From contig NZ_JAGWDK010000012.1 of assembly GCF_018398875.1 (NCBI RefSeq), forward strand, positions 1 through 64,000: a DNA stretch of 64,000 nucleotides. Direction: 5' to 3'. A model generated the notes under the pieces. That model made no database searches. It was not told the DNA's origin and saw only the letters and a program-made list of their open reading frames with translations. Below are positions 35,149-45,263 of the stretch, one piece after another. The DNA comes from Bradyrhizobium sp. sGM-13. Lineage in GTDB: Bacteria > Pseudomonadota > Alphaproteobacteria > Rhizobiales > Xanthobacteraceae. Numbering within the stretch: position 1 is the first letter of the stretch; every line of letters starts with the position of its first letter. Made by a program: the position numbers and the translations under genes.

Positions 35149-36924
35149 ATGTTCTCTTTTTGTTCTTTGGACAACGCGTACGAGGTCTTTCCTTTCATGC
35201 ATGACATTTGCACCGACGCCGGGTCGATCACGCTCTTTATTCATAATGACGACGATACGCCGGTCGAATTCGTCCGGCAGCTCCTTCGCAACGTCTTCGG
35301 CAAGTCGGAACGGGAAGCGATCGCATTCACCGCGCTGATCGAGAACGAAGAGAAGGTGGCCTGCGGCCCCTACCCGGGCCCGGTCGCCAAGGCACTTCTG
35401 GATTCGGCACGGCAAAGCATCAGCGCCGCCGGTCATGGTTTGCTGATCACCAGCGAAACCGCGACCACGAAAGACGCATGCGATCTTTGCGGAGCACCGG
35501 CGACTGGCAGTGAAATCCTGCTCGCCGGCAGGACAGCGTGCCTCTGCAATAGTTGCCTGCTTGCTGTCAGGCGCGCATCGGAGGCCGTGCCTGGAGACGA
35601 GTTCAAATACGCCTGGCTCGCGCTTGACTGGCACTTTGCCGGAATCCCGCGAAACCAGTTGGTGACGAGAGCGCGGCAGTTTCCAGGCCATATGCTCGCC
35701 GACGTCCAGGTCGCGGTCGACCAGTTGCTCGCCTCGCCGCTGCACTTCTTCGGCATTCACGAGGAGTATCGCTATGAGACGCTGGTATTTGCTGCCCTGA
35801 TGAAGGATGGCCGGAACGCACCCGCGCTTGCGCCGCCGCAGTACCGCGACGTCGAGATCGGTGAAGCGCAGCCGGTGAAATGCCTGCATAACGGACTGTG
35901 GCTGTGCAGGGCCGGCGAGCTCCGCTACGCCGTGCTGCTATCGTTTCATCGTGAATACCAGCATGAGGCTGCGATACGCATCGAGATCGCCGTGCCGGCC
36001 GGCGCCGCCGGCGACGCACTGGTGCAACGTGCGTTCGCCGAGCTTGAAGAGGCAGTGCACGCCGCGCGTTCCTATCGCGGCAAGATCCTTTCGCTCGAAG
36101 GTGGATCCGACTATCGCGGACGGTCGAGCGGGATCATGGTGCACCGGCTGCCGGCAGTCGGACGTGAGGAAGTCATCTTGCCCGAACAGACGCTGAAGCT
36201 GCTCGATCGCAACGTCATGGGCTTTATCGGCAATCGCGCGGCGCTTCGCAAGCTGGGCCAATCGACCCGCAAGGGCATCCTGCTTTACGGCCCGCCGGGC
36301 ACCGGCAAGACGCACACGATCCGTTACCTTGCGACCAATTTGCCCGGACATACGACGTTGATCATCACGGCCGAGCAAGTGGGGTTGCTCGGCGCATATA
36401 TGAAGCTGGCGCGCCTGTTGCAGCCGACGATGGTAGTGATCGAGGACGTCGACCTCATCGCCCGCGATCGCGAAGAGATGGGATCGTGTGAAGAGCCGCT
36501 GCTCAACAAGCTGCTCAACGAAATGGACGGGCTGAAGGAGGACTCCGATATCCTGTTCGTCCTCACCACCAACCGGCCGGAGCAGCTTGAAGGCGCGCTG
36601 GCCGGCCGGCCCGGTCGCATCGACCAGGCGATCGAAGTGCCGCTGCCCGACGGCATCGGCCGCAGCAAGCTTGTTCAGCTCTATGGCAAGGACCTGCCGA
36701 TGGATCAGTCCATCATTGATGAGATCGTGAACCGCACGAAGGGTGTCAGCGCCGCGTTCATCAAGGAATTGATGCGGCGTATCGCGCAAGCGAGCATTTT
36801 TCGGGATGACGGTTCGACGGTGGAATCCGGCGACATCAGCGAAGCGCTGGACGACATGTTGTTCACTGGCGGCAGACTAAACGTCACGCTGCTCGGCGGG
36901 GCGCAGGAAATGGCAGGCTCTTGA
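35149..36924 (+). CDS. ClpS-like domain + ClpX-type zinc finger + AAA+ ATPase fusion
   Basis: 591 residues (an ATG 16 codons on is an alternative start). Residues 26-103 resemble ClpS: SITLFIHNDDDTPVEFV aligns with the E. coli ClpS N-degron pocket, keeping Asn34 and Asp35 (here N33, D34), but Met40 becomes Val39 and His66 becomes Glu65. Residues 111-136 are a CX2C-X18-CX2C finger with the same spacing as the ClpX zinc domain, and LLAG where ClpX has LIAG. A middle region (150-345) is unrecognised. The AAA+ module has Walker A GPPGTGKT (381-388), Walker B VVIEDVD (Glu432-Asp433, as in BCS1-type AAA proteins), sensor TTN (473-475) and RPGRID. No peptidase domain or ClpP-docking loop is evident. 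Monocistronic. Confidence 0.85.
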   Translation: MFSFCSLDNAYEVFPFMHDICTDAGSITLFIHNDDDTPVEFVRQLLRNVFGKSEREAIAFTALIENEEKVACGPYPGPVAKALLDSARQSISAAGHGLLITSETATTKDACDLCGAPATGSEILLAGRTACLCNSCLLAVRRASEAVPGDEFKYAWLALDWHFAGIPRNQLVTRARQFPGHMLADVQVAVDQLLASPLHFFGIHEEYRYETLVFAALMKDGRNAPALAPPQYRDVEIGEAQPVKCLHNGLWLCRAGELRYAVLLSFHREYQHEAAIRIEIAVPAGAAGDALVQRAFAELEEAVHAARSYRGKILSLEGGSDYRGRSSGIMVHRLPAVGREEVILPEQTLKLLDRNVMGFIGNRAALRKLGQSTRKGILLYGPPGTGKTHTIRYLATNLPGHTTLIITAEQVGLLGAYMKLARLLQPTMVVIEDVDLIARDREEMGSCEEPLLNKLLNEMDGLKEDSDILFVLTTNRPEQLEGALAGRPGRIDQAIEVPLPDGIGRSKLVQLYGKDLPMDQSIIDEIVNRTKGVSAAFIKELMRRIAQASIFRDDGSTVESGDISEALDDMLFTGGRLNVTLLGGAQEMAGS

Positions 36925-36946
36925 TGGGCACTATTGCTTCGCCGTA
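36923..36946. repeat. 24-bp direct repeat, left copy
   Basis: GATGGGCACTATTGCTTCGC... overlaps the AAA gene stop and matches 38643-38666 at 21 of 24 bases. The two copies bracket coaX and the DHFR-like gene. Confidence 0.5.
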
Positions 36947-36991
36947 GCGCAGCGCCCAGATAATGTGAAGCTGTAACGCAGGGCTTGATCA

Positions 36992-37765
36992 ATGCTTCTA
37001 GCAATTGAGCAGGGAAACACCAACAGCCTATTCGCGGTTCACGACGGCGACCATTGGATCGCCCAATGGCGATCGGCTACCGAGCCTAGCCGTACAGCCG
37101 ATGAATACGCCGTGTGGCTGTCGCAACTGATGGCGATGCACAAACTTGAGCTCAGCCTTTTGAATGCCTGTGTGATATCGAGCGTAGTGCCGCAGTCAAT
37201 CTTCAACCTGCGAAACCTGTCGCGTCGTTACTTGCACGCCGAGCCGTTGATCATTGGTGAGAATACCGAGCTGGGCATCGAGGTGCGGACCAAGAAGCCC
37301 TCGGAGGTCGGATCGGACCGTCTGGTCAATGCGCTCGGCGCGCTCAAGCTCTATTCCGGGCCATTGATCATTGTCGACAGCGGGACCGCCATCACGCTTG
37401 ACGTGATCGGGAGTGATGGCGGCTTCGAGGGAGGTGTGATCGCGCCAGGCGTCCACCTGTCGATGGAGGCCCTGCATGCAGCCGCCGCGAAGCTTCCCAG
37501 AATTGCGCTGCAAAAGCCACGACGGGTGGTAGGCGATGACACAGTTAGCGCCATGCAGTCCGGTATTTTCTGGGGTCACGTCGCGCTTATCGAAGGAATG
37601 ATTGCTCGCATCAAGGCTGAGCGGAACGAAGCAATGACGGTCGTCGCCACCGGCGGTGTCGCATCGTTGTTCCACGACGCCACCAAGGCGATAGATCACT
37701 TCGATCCCGACCTGACGATTCGCGGTCTGCTGGAGGTATACCGGCGTAGTACGAGATCACGGTGA
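36992..37765 (+). CDS. coaX: Type III pantothenate kinase, divergent
   Basis: 257 residues. Phosphorylates pantothenate, the first step of CoA synthesis; acetate/sugar-kinase-like fold. Motifs: EQGNTNSLFAV (family D-x-G-N-T, here Glu replaces the first Asp), SEVGSDRLVNALGA, VDSGTAITLD and VVATGGVASLF. The Asp-to-Glu change falls on a residue regarded as catalytic in the family, so activity may be altered; the rest looks intact. From memory, the main coaX of these bacteria keeps the Asp and sits elsewhere, so this could be a second copy. Confidence 0.82.
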   Translation: MLLAIEQGNTNSLFAVHDGDHWIAQWRSATEPSRTADEYAVWLSQLMAMHKLELSLLNACVISSVVPQSIFNLRNLSRRYLHAEPLIIGENTELGIEVRTKKPSEVGSDRLVNALGALKLYSGPLIIVDSGTAITLDVIGSDGGFEGGVIAPGVHLSMEALHAAAAKLPRIALQKPRRVVGDDTVSAMQSGIFWGHVALIEGMIARIKAERNEAMTVVATGGVASLFHDATKAIDHFDPDLTIRGLLEVYRRSTRSR

Positions 37766-37930
37766 CGATCGGGTTCAATCGAAGAAAGCGGCCGATTATG
37801 GCTGCGATCGCGTATTCCGAAATGGCGCGCCACGCCGGATAGACACGACGAATACAATCTGCCGTTCCTACTTCGCTAGCGCCACTAGCGAGCGCAGATC
37901 GCTGCGATTTCCATCCGGCGAATCGCGAGA

Positions 37931-38461
<531 letters not shown>

Positions 38462-39229
38462 ACCACTTCCTTTCTCTACGCGGCACGCGGTTCTGATTGC
38501 GCTATGCAATCGGTTGTAGGCTAGCTCGACTGATTTCATATCGCAACTGGTTTTGAAGTGCGCCTGAATGCCCGCGCTCGCGCTACACCTCGCGATGTGA
38601 ACGGACGGCGGCTTCTGAGACCGGGCGACAGACTCCGATCAAGATGGGCACTATTGTTTCGCTGCAGCACTATGAATCCAAGGCCCGCTGCGCGATCCAA
38701 TCGGTAATGTTGCGCGTGCCAGCGATTTGGCACTACGCCTTCGGAGCCAGCGCTCTCTGAGCCGGACTCACGCGACTCGGCGTCGCTTTGACATGCGCGG
38801 CTCGATCGGGATGGCGCTCTCTCGCGTCGCGGAGCGCGACGCGCCGTCCAGCGAGGGCGCGCTTTCGAGCGCATTTGCGACCGATCAGTAACGATGATAT
38901 CGCGCAAAATCGTAAAATGGCGCGCCATTCCAAATAAATCTACGAACTCGCACTCAATTGAAATTGCTTGTGATTTTTTCGGGCGCAGCCAACGGCTCGG
39001 CGGTTCTCGAAGCCGTTTTGGTCCCGTCGCCACCGCGGGCATTTCCGCGCGCGCCCCTGAGACTCTGCGCGCCTTGGCCGCCCCGGGGTGATAGTATTGT
39101 CGAAGCCATGAGACCGGAGATTTGGTAGCAATCGAACCGCGGTCAAAGAACGGCGCTCAAACAGGTGCACTCCAGAATCAGGCCGACGATCGCGACTGCG
39201 GTCGGACCGCGTGAGAAATGGAGGACGTT
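38462..39229. other. Gene-poor region upstream of the glutamate dehydrogenase
   Basis: About 770 bases without a gene I can support. It holds the right copy of a 24-bp direct repeat (38643-38666), a perfect 14-bp palindrome AATGGCGCGCCATT (38916-38929) and an AT-richer stretch (38930-38980). The promoter of the large dehydrogenase gene must lie here, but no -35/-10 pair is convincing. Confidence 0.45.
38643..38666. repeat. 24-bp direct repeat, right copy
   Basis: GATGGGCACTATTGTTTCGC...; 21 of 24 bases match 36923-36946. Confidence 0.5.
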
Positions 39230-42200
39230 ATGGAAGCGTGGCGAGACGACAAGGCCCGGGCAACCCTGATCCGCGAGGCAGCCGGAAGCGCGCAATTGGG
39301 CAAAACCCCCCGGACGTTTGCCGAGCTACTGTTCGGCCACACCAATAGCGAGGATCTCGCCAACTACGACGCCACCTCGCTGGCCTTCCTGGCGAAGCAG
39401 GCCTGGGACCATGTGCAGCGGCGCACGCCGGGCAGAGCCGATATCCGCGTCATCAATCCCATGATGCCGGACGGCCGCGAGATTTCCGTGCTCGAAATTC
39501 TCAACGACAACATGCCCTTCCTGTTCGATTCCACCCTGGCGGAGCTCGCTGAGCTGGGCATCGAAGTCGCCCTGGTTGCTCACCCGATCATCGCCGTGGA
39601 GCGCGACGAGCAAGGCAAGCTCATGCGGTTCCACGGCGATACACTACCGGAGGGAGCAAGGGGCGTACGCGAAAGCCTGATACATCTTCACATCGCCCGC
39701 ATGGACGTCGAAGCCGACCGCCAGAAGCTGATCGACGGGCTGACCAGAACGTTGAATGACGTACGTGCCTGCGTCACCGACTGGAAACCCATGCGCGCCC
39801 GGGTCGAGGAAGCAATCAAGACCTTCTCTTCCAATCCGCCGCCGCTGCCGATAGACGAGGTCGCCGAAGCCAACCAGTTCCTGCAATGGCTGTGCGCGGA
39901 TAATTTCACCTTTTTGGGCGTGCGCGAATATCGCTTCTCGCCCGATAACGTGGACGACATCTCGACCGGCGAAGGCCTCGGCATCTTGCGCGATCCTGAC
40001 GTGAAGGTCCTGCGCCGCGGCAACGAAATGGTGGTGATGACGTCGGAAATTCGCGACTTCATGCGCGAGCCGACGTTGCTCATCGTGATCAAAGCTAATG
40101 TCTCAAGCCGCGTTCATCGCCGTATCCAGATGGACTATGTAGGCATCAAGCTCTACACGCCCGATGGCCGGCTCGAGGGCGAATTGCGCCTGGTCGGTCT
40201 GTTCACCTCGGGCGCCTACACACGCTCGGCACGGCAGATCCCCTATGTCCGCCACAAGGTGGAGCAAGTGCTGCAGCGTGCCGGCTTCGACCCGAACAGC
40301 CATTCGGGCAAGGCCCTCATGCATATTCTCGAAGAATATCCGCGTGACGAGCTGTTCCAGGTCGACGTCGACACCCTCTACAAATTCGTCATGGAGATCC
40401 TCATCCTCTACGAGCGCCCCCGCGTTCGGACGCTTTCACGGGTGGACAAGTTCGATCGGTTCGTCTCCATCCTCGTCTTCATTCCGCGCGAGAAATACGA
40501 CACAGACGTGCGCACGCGCGTCGCAAATTTCCTGGCGCAGGCCTACAAGGGGACCCTGGCCGCCTCCTACGTGTCGTTCCCCGAAGGATCACTTGCGCGA
40601 GTCCACTACATCATCGGGCGCTATGAAGGCAAAACGCCCGTCGTTGAGCGCGCGACACTCGAAGCCGGGATCAGCGCGATTGCCGCGACCTGGGCCGACA
40701 AGCTGAAAGCCGCACTTAACGCGTCTACCGATGGCATGCGCGCGCGCATGCTCGCCAACCGCTATGCCCAGGCCTTCGCCGGCGGCTATACCGAGGTCTT
40801 CAGCGCGGAACAGGCGATCGCCGACATCGCCACTATCGAAAAGCTTACGCCAGCGCGTCCCGTGGCGATTTCGGTTCACCGCGACGAGGGCCACGACGAT
40901 CCCAGGCGTTTCGGCTTGAAGGTCTTCTCGGACTCCACACCGCTGTCGCTATCCTACCGCGTGCCGGTGATCGAGAATCACGGCCTGCGCGTGGTCAACG
41001 AACGCACGTATGAGATCGTGCCCGCCACCAGGCCGGCGCCGGTGTGGCTGCACGACATGACGATCGAGACCAGCGACGGCAAGCCGCTTGCGATCAGCCC
41101 GGAATTCAATCGCCGCCTCGAAGTCTCGATGATGGCGGTAATCCGCGATCGCGCCGAATCTGATGGCTATAACGCGCTGATCCTGCGCACGGCGCTGAGC
41201 TGGCGGGAAGTGTCGACGATCAGGGCGCTGTCACACTACCTGCACCAGATCCGCGCGCCGTTCAGCCAGGACTATATGTGGGAAACCCTGCGCAAGAACG
41301 TTGCGATCACCGCCAACATCGTCGCTCTGTTCCAGGCCCGCCTCGATCCACGCCTCGCTGCCACCGGAGCTGAACGTTCGGCGCGTGAGACTGCCCTGCT
41401 TGCGGAGATCGAGGAACAGCTCAAATCTGTCGACGCGCTCGATGAAGATCGCATCCTGCGCCGGTTCACCAATCTGGTGCAGGCAATCATCCGCACCAAC
41501 CTGTGGCAGGTCGGCGAGGACGGGCATCCACGTCCAGTGATCTCCTTCAAGTTCGACGCACACAAGATCGAAGACCTGCCGGCTCCGCGACCGCTCTACG
41601 AGATTTTCGTCTATTCGCCCCGTATCGAGGGTATTCATCTACGCTTTGGCAAGGTGGCGCGCGGCGGCCTGCGCTGGTCCGACCGGCCGCAGGATTTCCG
41701 CACCGAGATCCTTGGCCTGGTCAAGGCTCAGCAGGTCAAGAACGCCGTAATTGTGCCGGTCGGCGCCAAGGGCGGCTTCGTGCCCAAACGCCTGCCCCCG
41801 CCCTCCAATCGCGAGGCTTGGCTGGCGGAAGGCACCGAAGCCTATCGCATCTTCATTCGCTCGCTGCTCGAGCTCACCGACAATCTCGACGGCGACACCA
41901 TCGTGCCGCCGGACTCTACCGTGCGACACGACGGCGACGACCCCTACCTCGTGGTCGCCGCCGACAAGGGCACCGCCACCTTCTCAGACATAGCCAACGC
42001 GATCTCGGCCGAGAAGAACCATTGGCTGGGCGATGCCTTCGCCTCTGGCGGCAGCCAGGGCTATGACCACAAGAAGATGGGTATCACGGCGCGCGGAGCC
42101 TGGGAGGCGGTCAAGCGTCACTTCCGCGAGCTCGGCACCGACATTCAAACCATGCCGTTCACCGCGGCCGGCGTGGGCGACATGTCCGGCGATGTCTTCG

Positions 42201-44065
42201 GCAACGGCATGCTGCTCTCGCCGGCGACGAAGCTGGTCGCAGCTTTCGATCACCGCGACATCTTCCTCGATCCTTCGCCCGATCCGGCGATCAGTCACGC
42301 TGAGCGCAAGCGCCTATTCGATCTGCCGCGATCAAGCTGGCAGGACTACAACAAGTCGCTGATCTCGTCGGGCGGCGGCGTGTTCTCGCGCTCGCTCAAG
42401 GCAATTCCGCTCACACCGGAACTGCGCACCCTGCTCGACCTCGACAAGCCGCAAGCGACTCCCTTCGAGGTGATGACGGCGATCCTGAAAGCGCGCGTGG
42501 ATCTTCTGTGGTTTGGCGGCATCGGCACCTATATTCGCGCGTCGGCGGAAAGCGACGATCAGGCCGGCGACCGCGCCAACGATCCGATTCGCATCACCGG
42601 CGCCGATGTCCGTGCCCGGGTGATCGGCGAAGGCGCCAATCTAGGCGTCAGCCAGCGCGGCCGCATTGAGGCGGCGCAGAAGGGCGTAAAGCTCAACTCC
42701 GACGCAATCGACAATTCGGCCGGCGTGAACACGTCTGACGTCGAGGTCAACATCAAGATCGCGCTGGCGCGCCCGGAGCGTGAGGGCCTAATCAGTCCGG
42801 CCGACCGCAACAGCCTGCTCGCCGCGATGACCGACGAGGTCGGCGCGCTGGTACTGCGCAACAACTATCTGCAGACGCTGGCGCTCTCGCTTGCCGAACG
42901 GAAGGGTCTGGCCGAGATCGGCTTTCTCACCCGCCTGATGCAATCGCTCGAGCAGCGCGGCCTGCTTAGCCGCGCTGTCGAATTCTTGCCGGACGATGCG
43001 GCGATCGCAGAACGCTCGAGGCGGGGCCAGCTCTTGACACGGCCCGAACTTGCCGTGTTGCTCGCTTACGCCAAGCTGACGCTCTACGATGACCTGCTCG
43101 CCACCAGCGTGCCCGACGATCCTTATCTCGCCCGCGAACTGTCCCAGTATTTTCCGCGCGAGCTTCCGGACAAATTCCCGACAGCGGTGCAGTTGCATCG
43201 GCTCCGGCGGGAGGTCATTGCGACCAATCTCGCCAATGCCGTGATCAACCGCGGCGGCCCGGCCTGTGTCGTACGCCTGATCGACGAGACCGACGCCGAT
43301 ATTCCGACCATCGTCATGGCCTATGTGGCGGTCGATGAATCCTACGGGCTCAAGCGGCTGAGTGCCGCAATCGACGCACTTGACACCCGCATCGACGGGC
43401 AATTGCAACTTAGCCTCTACGCGGCACTTCAGGATCTCCTGCTCTCCCGCATGGTCTGGTATGTTCGCAATGTTGACTTCAATGCCGGTCTGGATGCTGT
43501 GATCGCGCGCTTCGCCCCCGGAATCCGTCAGATCGCCGCCGGGCTCGACCAGGCCCTGCCGGGGGACTTGCAGGCTGGCCGCACCAAGCGGCGGCAGGGC
43601 CTGATCGATGCTGGCGTACCGGCAGACCTTGCTGCCGAGCTTGCCGATCTCGATGCATTGAAGTCGGCACCGGACATCGTGATCGTCGCCGAGCGCACCA
43701 ACCGCGCCATCGGTGACGCCGCCACGACCTTCTTCGCCGCCGAGGCCGATTTCAGCCTCGATCGCATCATCGCCGCCGCGCGCAGTGTGCCGGCAACCGA
43801 TAATTTCGAACGTCTCGCCATCGATCGCGCCGTCGACCAGATCGCGGCCGCAGAAAGAGGCCTGGTCGCCAACATGCTGGCAAACGGCGAGTCCGGACGG
43901 GTGGCCGCCGGAAACTGGCTGGCGGCTCATCCGGAGGCGATCCGCATCCGCCGCTCGGTCGAGGAGATCGCGGCCAGCGGCCTGACGCTCGCCAAGCTGA
44001 CGGTGGCAGCCAATTTGCTGGGGGACTTGGCTAACGGACACGCACGGCAGAGAGCGCCCCAATGA
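39230..44065 (+). CDS. NAD-specific glutamate dehydrogenase, very large (L_180) class
   Basis: About 1611 residues, the length expected of the roughly 180-kDa bacterial class. Oxidatively deaminates glutamate to 2-oxoglutarate, used mainly in amino-acid catabolism. A long N-terminal regulatory region (1-700) carries ACT-like segments; the catalytic core (about 780-1250) shows KVARGGLRWSDRPQDFRTE, VPVGAKGGFVPKRLP (substrate Lys), GVGDMSGDVFGNGML and the nucleotide region DLLWFGGIGTYI. I prefer the second ATG because GGAGG lies five bases before it; the first is four codons earlier. It overlaps the next gene by four bases. Confidence 0.93.
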   Translation: MEAWRDDKARATLIREAAGSAQLGKTPRTFAELLFGHTNSEDLANYDATSLAFLAKQAWDHVQRRTPGRADIRVINPMMPDGREISVLEILNDNMPFLFDSTLAELAELGIEVALVAHPIIAVERDEQGKLMRFHGDTLPEGARGVRESLIHLHIARMDVEADRQKLIDGLTRTLNDVRACVTDWKPMRARVEEAIKTFSSNPPPLPIDEVAEANQFLQWLCADNFTFLGVREYRFSPDNVDDISTGEGLGILRDPDVKVLRRGNEMVVMTSEIRDFMREPTLLIVIKANVSSRVHRRIQMDYVGIKLYTPDGRLEGELRLVGLFTSGAYTRSARQIPYVRHKVEQVLQRAGFDPNSHSGKALMHILEEYPRDELFQVDVDTLYKFVMEILILYERPRVRTLSRVDKFDRFVSILVFIPREKYDTDVRTRVANFLAQAYKGTLAASYVSFPEGSLARVHYIIGRYEGKTPVVERATLEAGISAIAATWADKLKAALNASTDGMRARMLANRYAQAFAGGYTEVFSAEQAIADIATIEKLTPARPVAISVHRDEGHDDPRRFGLKVFSDSTPLSLSYRVPVIENHGLRVVNERTYEIVPATRPAPVWLHDMTIETSDGKPLAISPEFNRRLEVSMMAVIRDRAESDGYNALILRTALSWREVSTIRALSHYLHQIRAPFSQDYMWETLRKNVAITANIVALFQARLDPRLAATGAERSARETALLAEIEEQLKSVDALDEDRILRRFTNLVQAIIRTNLWQVGEDGHPRPVISFKFDAHKIEDLPAPRPLYEIFVYSPRIEGIHLRFGKVARGGLRWSDRPQDFRTEILGLVKAQQVKNAVIVPVGAKGGFVPKRLPPPSNREAWLAEGTEAYRIFIRSLLELTDNLDGDTIVPPDSTVRHDGDDPYLVVAADKGTATFSDIANAISAEKNHWLGDAFASGGSQGYDHKKMGITARGAWEAVKRHFRELGTDIQTMPFTAAGVGDMSGDVFGNGMLLSPATKLVAAFDHRDIFLDPSPDPAISHAERKRLFDLPRSSWQDYNKSLISSGGGVFSRSLKAIPLTPELRTLLDLDKPQATPFEVMTAILKARVDLLWFGGIGTYIRASAESDDQAGDRANDPIRITGADVRARVIGEGANLGVSQRGRIEAAQKGVKLNSDAIDNSAGVNTSDVEVNIKIALARPEREGLISPADRNSLLAAMTDEVGALVLRNNYLQTLALSLAERKGLAEIGFLTRLMQSLEQRGLLSRAVEFLPDDAAIAERSRRGQLLTRPELAVLLAYAKLTLYDDLLATSVPDDPYLARELSQYFPRELPDKFPTAVQLHRLRREVIATNLANAVINRGGPACVVRLIDETDADIPTIVMAYVAVDESYGLKRLSAAIDALDTRIDGQLQLSLYAALQDLLLSRMVWYVRNVDFNAGLDAVIARFAPGIRQIAAGLDQALPGDLQAGRTKRRQGLIDAGVPADLAAELADLDALKSAPDIVIVAERTNRAIGDAATTFFAAEADFSLDRIIAAARSVPATDNFERLAIDRAVDQIAAAERGLVANMLANGESGRVAAGNWLAAHPEAIRIRRSVEEIAASGLTLAKLTVAANLLGDLANGHARQRAPQ

Positions 44066-44397
44066 TCCGCGCTACCTGCCACACCGCGGATGATGTCCTG
44101 TGTCTGGAGTTCGATGCCACGCCATGGTTCAGCGAGGCTGAAGCGCCGAGCATTATCGATCTGGCCCAGAAAGGGTGGACCAGCGCGGCAATTGCGGAAG
44201 CTCTCGAACGCCGCCCGGGATACGCACGCTTGCATGACCTCGTTGAGTATGCGGCGAAGCGACTGCAAGCAGAATCTCTGGAGGACCCGATCTGGAATAC
44301 TTTCGAATGTATCGTTGACGGCTCAGAGGCTGTGGCCTGGCTTGAGAAGAATCGGCCGGATGTCGTAGCAGGAATCCCGAGCCGGAGCCCGCCGTGA
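44062..44397 (+). CDS. Hypothetical protein coupled to glutamate dehydrogenase
   Basis: 111 residues. The ATG overlaps the dehydrogenase stop (ATGA), suggesting coupling. Acidic, soluble, predominantly helical (AIAEALERRPGYARLHDLVEYAAKRL). No domain recognised. The tail SRSPP is low complexity. Confidence 0.6.
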   Translation: MIRATCHTADDVLCLEFDATPWFSEAEAPSIIDLAQKGWTSAAIAEALERRPGYARLHDLVEYAAKRLQAESLEDPIWNTFECIVDGSEAVAWLEKNRPDVVAGIPSRSPP

Positions 44398-44503
44398 AGA
44401 AGCCTGCTTTCGCCGGAGCGCCGAGGAATCTGACAGTGCAGGCCGCGTCTCCTGCTGGCCATGGGAGCTCTTGAGATCTAGATGGGCCGGCGTGCGGTTA
44501 TCG

Positions 44504-44860
44504 TCACCGCCCGTCATATTCGGCCCAGCAGTCCGTCGTTTCGTAGACCCGAACAGCCGAGATTTGCTCAAGACCCGGCTTCAATCGGTCCCATATCCAT
44601 ACCGCAATATTCTCGGCGGTCGGATTCTCCAGTCCCTCGACGTCGTTCAGGCATCTGTGGTCCAGGGCGTCCACGATGCCTGCGAAGCACTTTTCGATAT
44701 CAAAGAAGTCCGCGACGAAACCCGTGTGCGGGTCTACCGGTCCATCCAGATGAACCTCGACCCGATAGGAATGACCGTGCAGCCGGCTGCATCGATGCGT
44801 CTCGGGCACGTTTGGCAGCCGATGCGCCGCCTCGAATTTGAACGCCTGCGATATCCTCAT
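44504..44860 (-). CDS. queD: 6-carboxy-tetrahydropterin synthase (QueD)
   Basis: 118 residues from an ATG after CAGGAAC. Converts dihydroneopterin triphosphate to carboxytetrahydropterin in queuosine synthesis. Zinc His ligands in FEAAHRLP and RLHGHSYRVEV; catalytic Cys just before (HRCSRLHGH); DHRCLND and PTAENIAVWIW complete the family signature. Other queuosine genes are not in the window. Confidence 0.92.
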   Translation of the reverse strand: MRISQAFKFEAAHRLPNVPETHRCSRLHGHSYRVEVHLDGPVDPHTGFVADFFDIEKCFAGIVDALDHRCLNDVEGLENPTAENIAVWIWDRLKPGLEQISAVRVYETTDCWAEYDGR

Positions 44861-44941
44861 CGGGTTCCTGGCAGGGCAACGCCCATCCGCAATCCCGGCG
44901 TAACGACCAGATGCCATGCTGTTCTGACCGACGTCGAAGAA

Positions 44942-45018
44942 TGGCGCGCCCGAAGAGATTCGAACTCCTGACCCCCAGATTCGTAGTCTGGTGCTCTATC
45001 CAGCTGAGCTACGGGCGC
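44942..45018 (-). tRNA. tRNA-Arg (anticodon ACG)
   Basis: 77 nucleotides including an encoded CCA end. Acceptor arms GCGCCCG/CGGGCGC pair fully. D-arm TAGCTCAGCTGGATAGAGC; anticodon stem CCAGA/TCTGG around CTACGAA, giving anticodon ACG; T-arm ends with GTTCGAATC. It reads CGN-type arginine codons after A34 deamination. Confidence 0.96.
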
Positions 45019-45263
45019 GTTTTCGCTTGGCATTTGGGCTTTAAGGGGCCCGGATGCGTCCGACAAAAGCCTCGGACGGTCGCGAAAGAGCGCTTTAGCT
45101 ACCCGCTCCGGCTTCGCTTTGCAAGGTGGCGAAAGGCGCTTCCTGGACCAATAATGGTTAGCGATTTCACGTCGTTTCGGGGCCTGCGCCAGTGGGAGCG
45201 CAAATGCGCGCCGTCACGTCGGAAATCCCGCTCGGACCTGGAATAACGTGGCGCACCAATCGG

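Noticed and set aside
35149..36924. Identifying the AAA+ fusion as FtsH or ClpX
   Set aside because: There is no HExxH protease motif or membrane segment as in FtsH, and the ATPase core has a BCS1/CDC48-like Walker B (IEDVD) and lacks the ClpX-type IGF loop.
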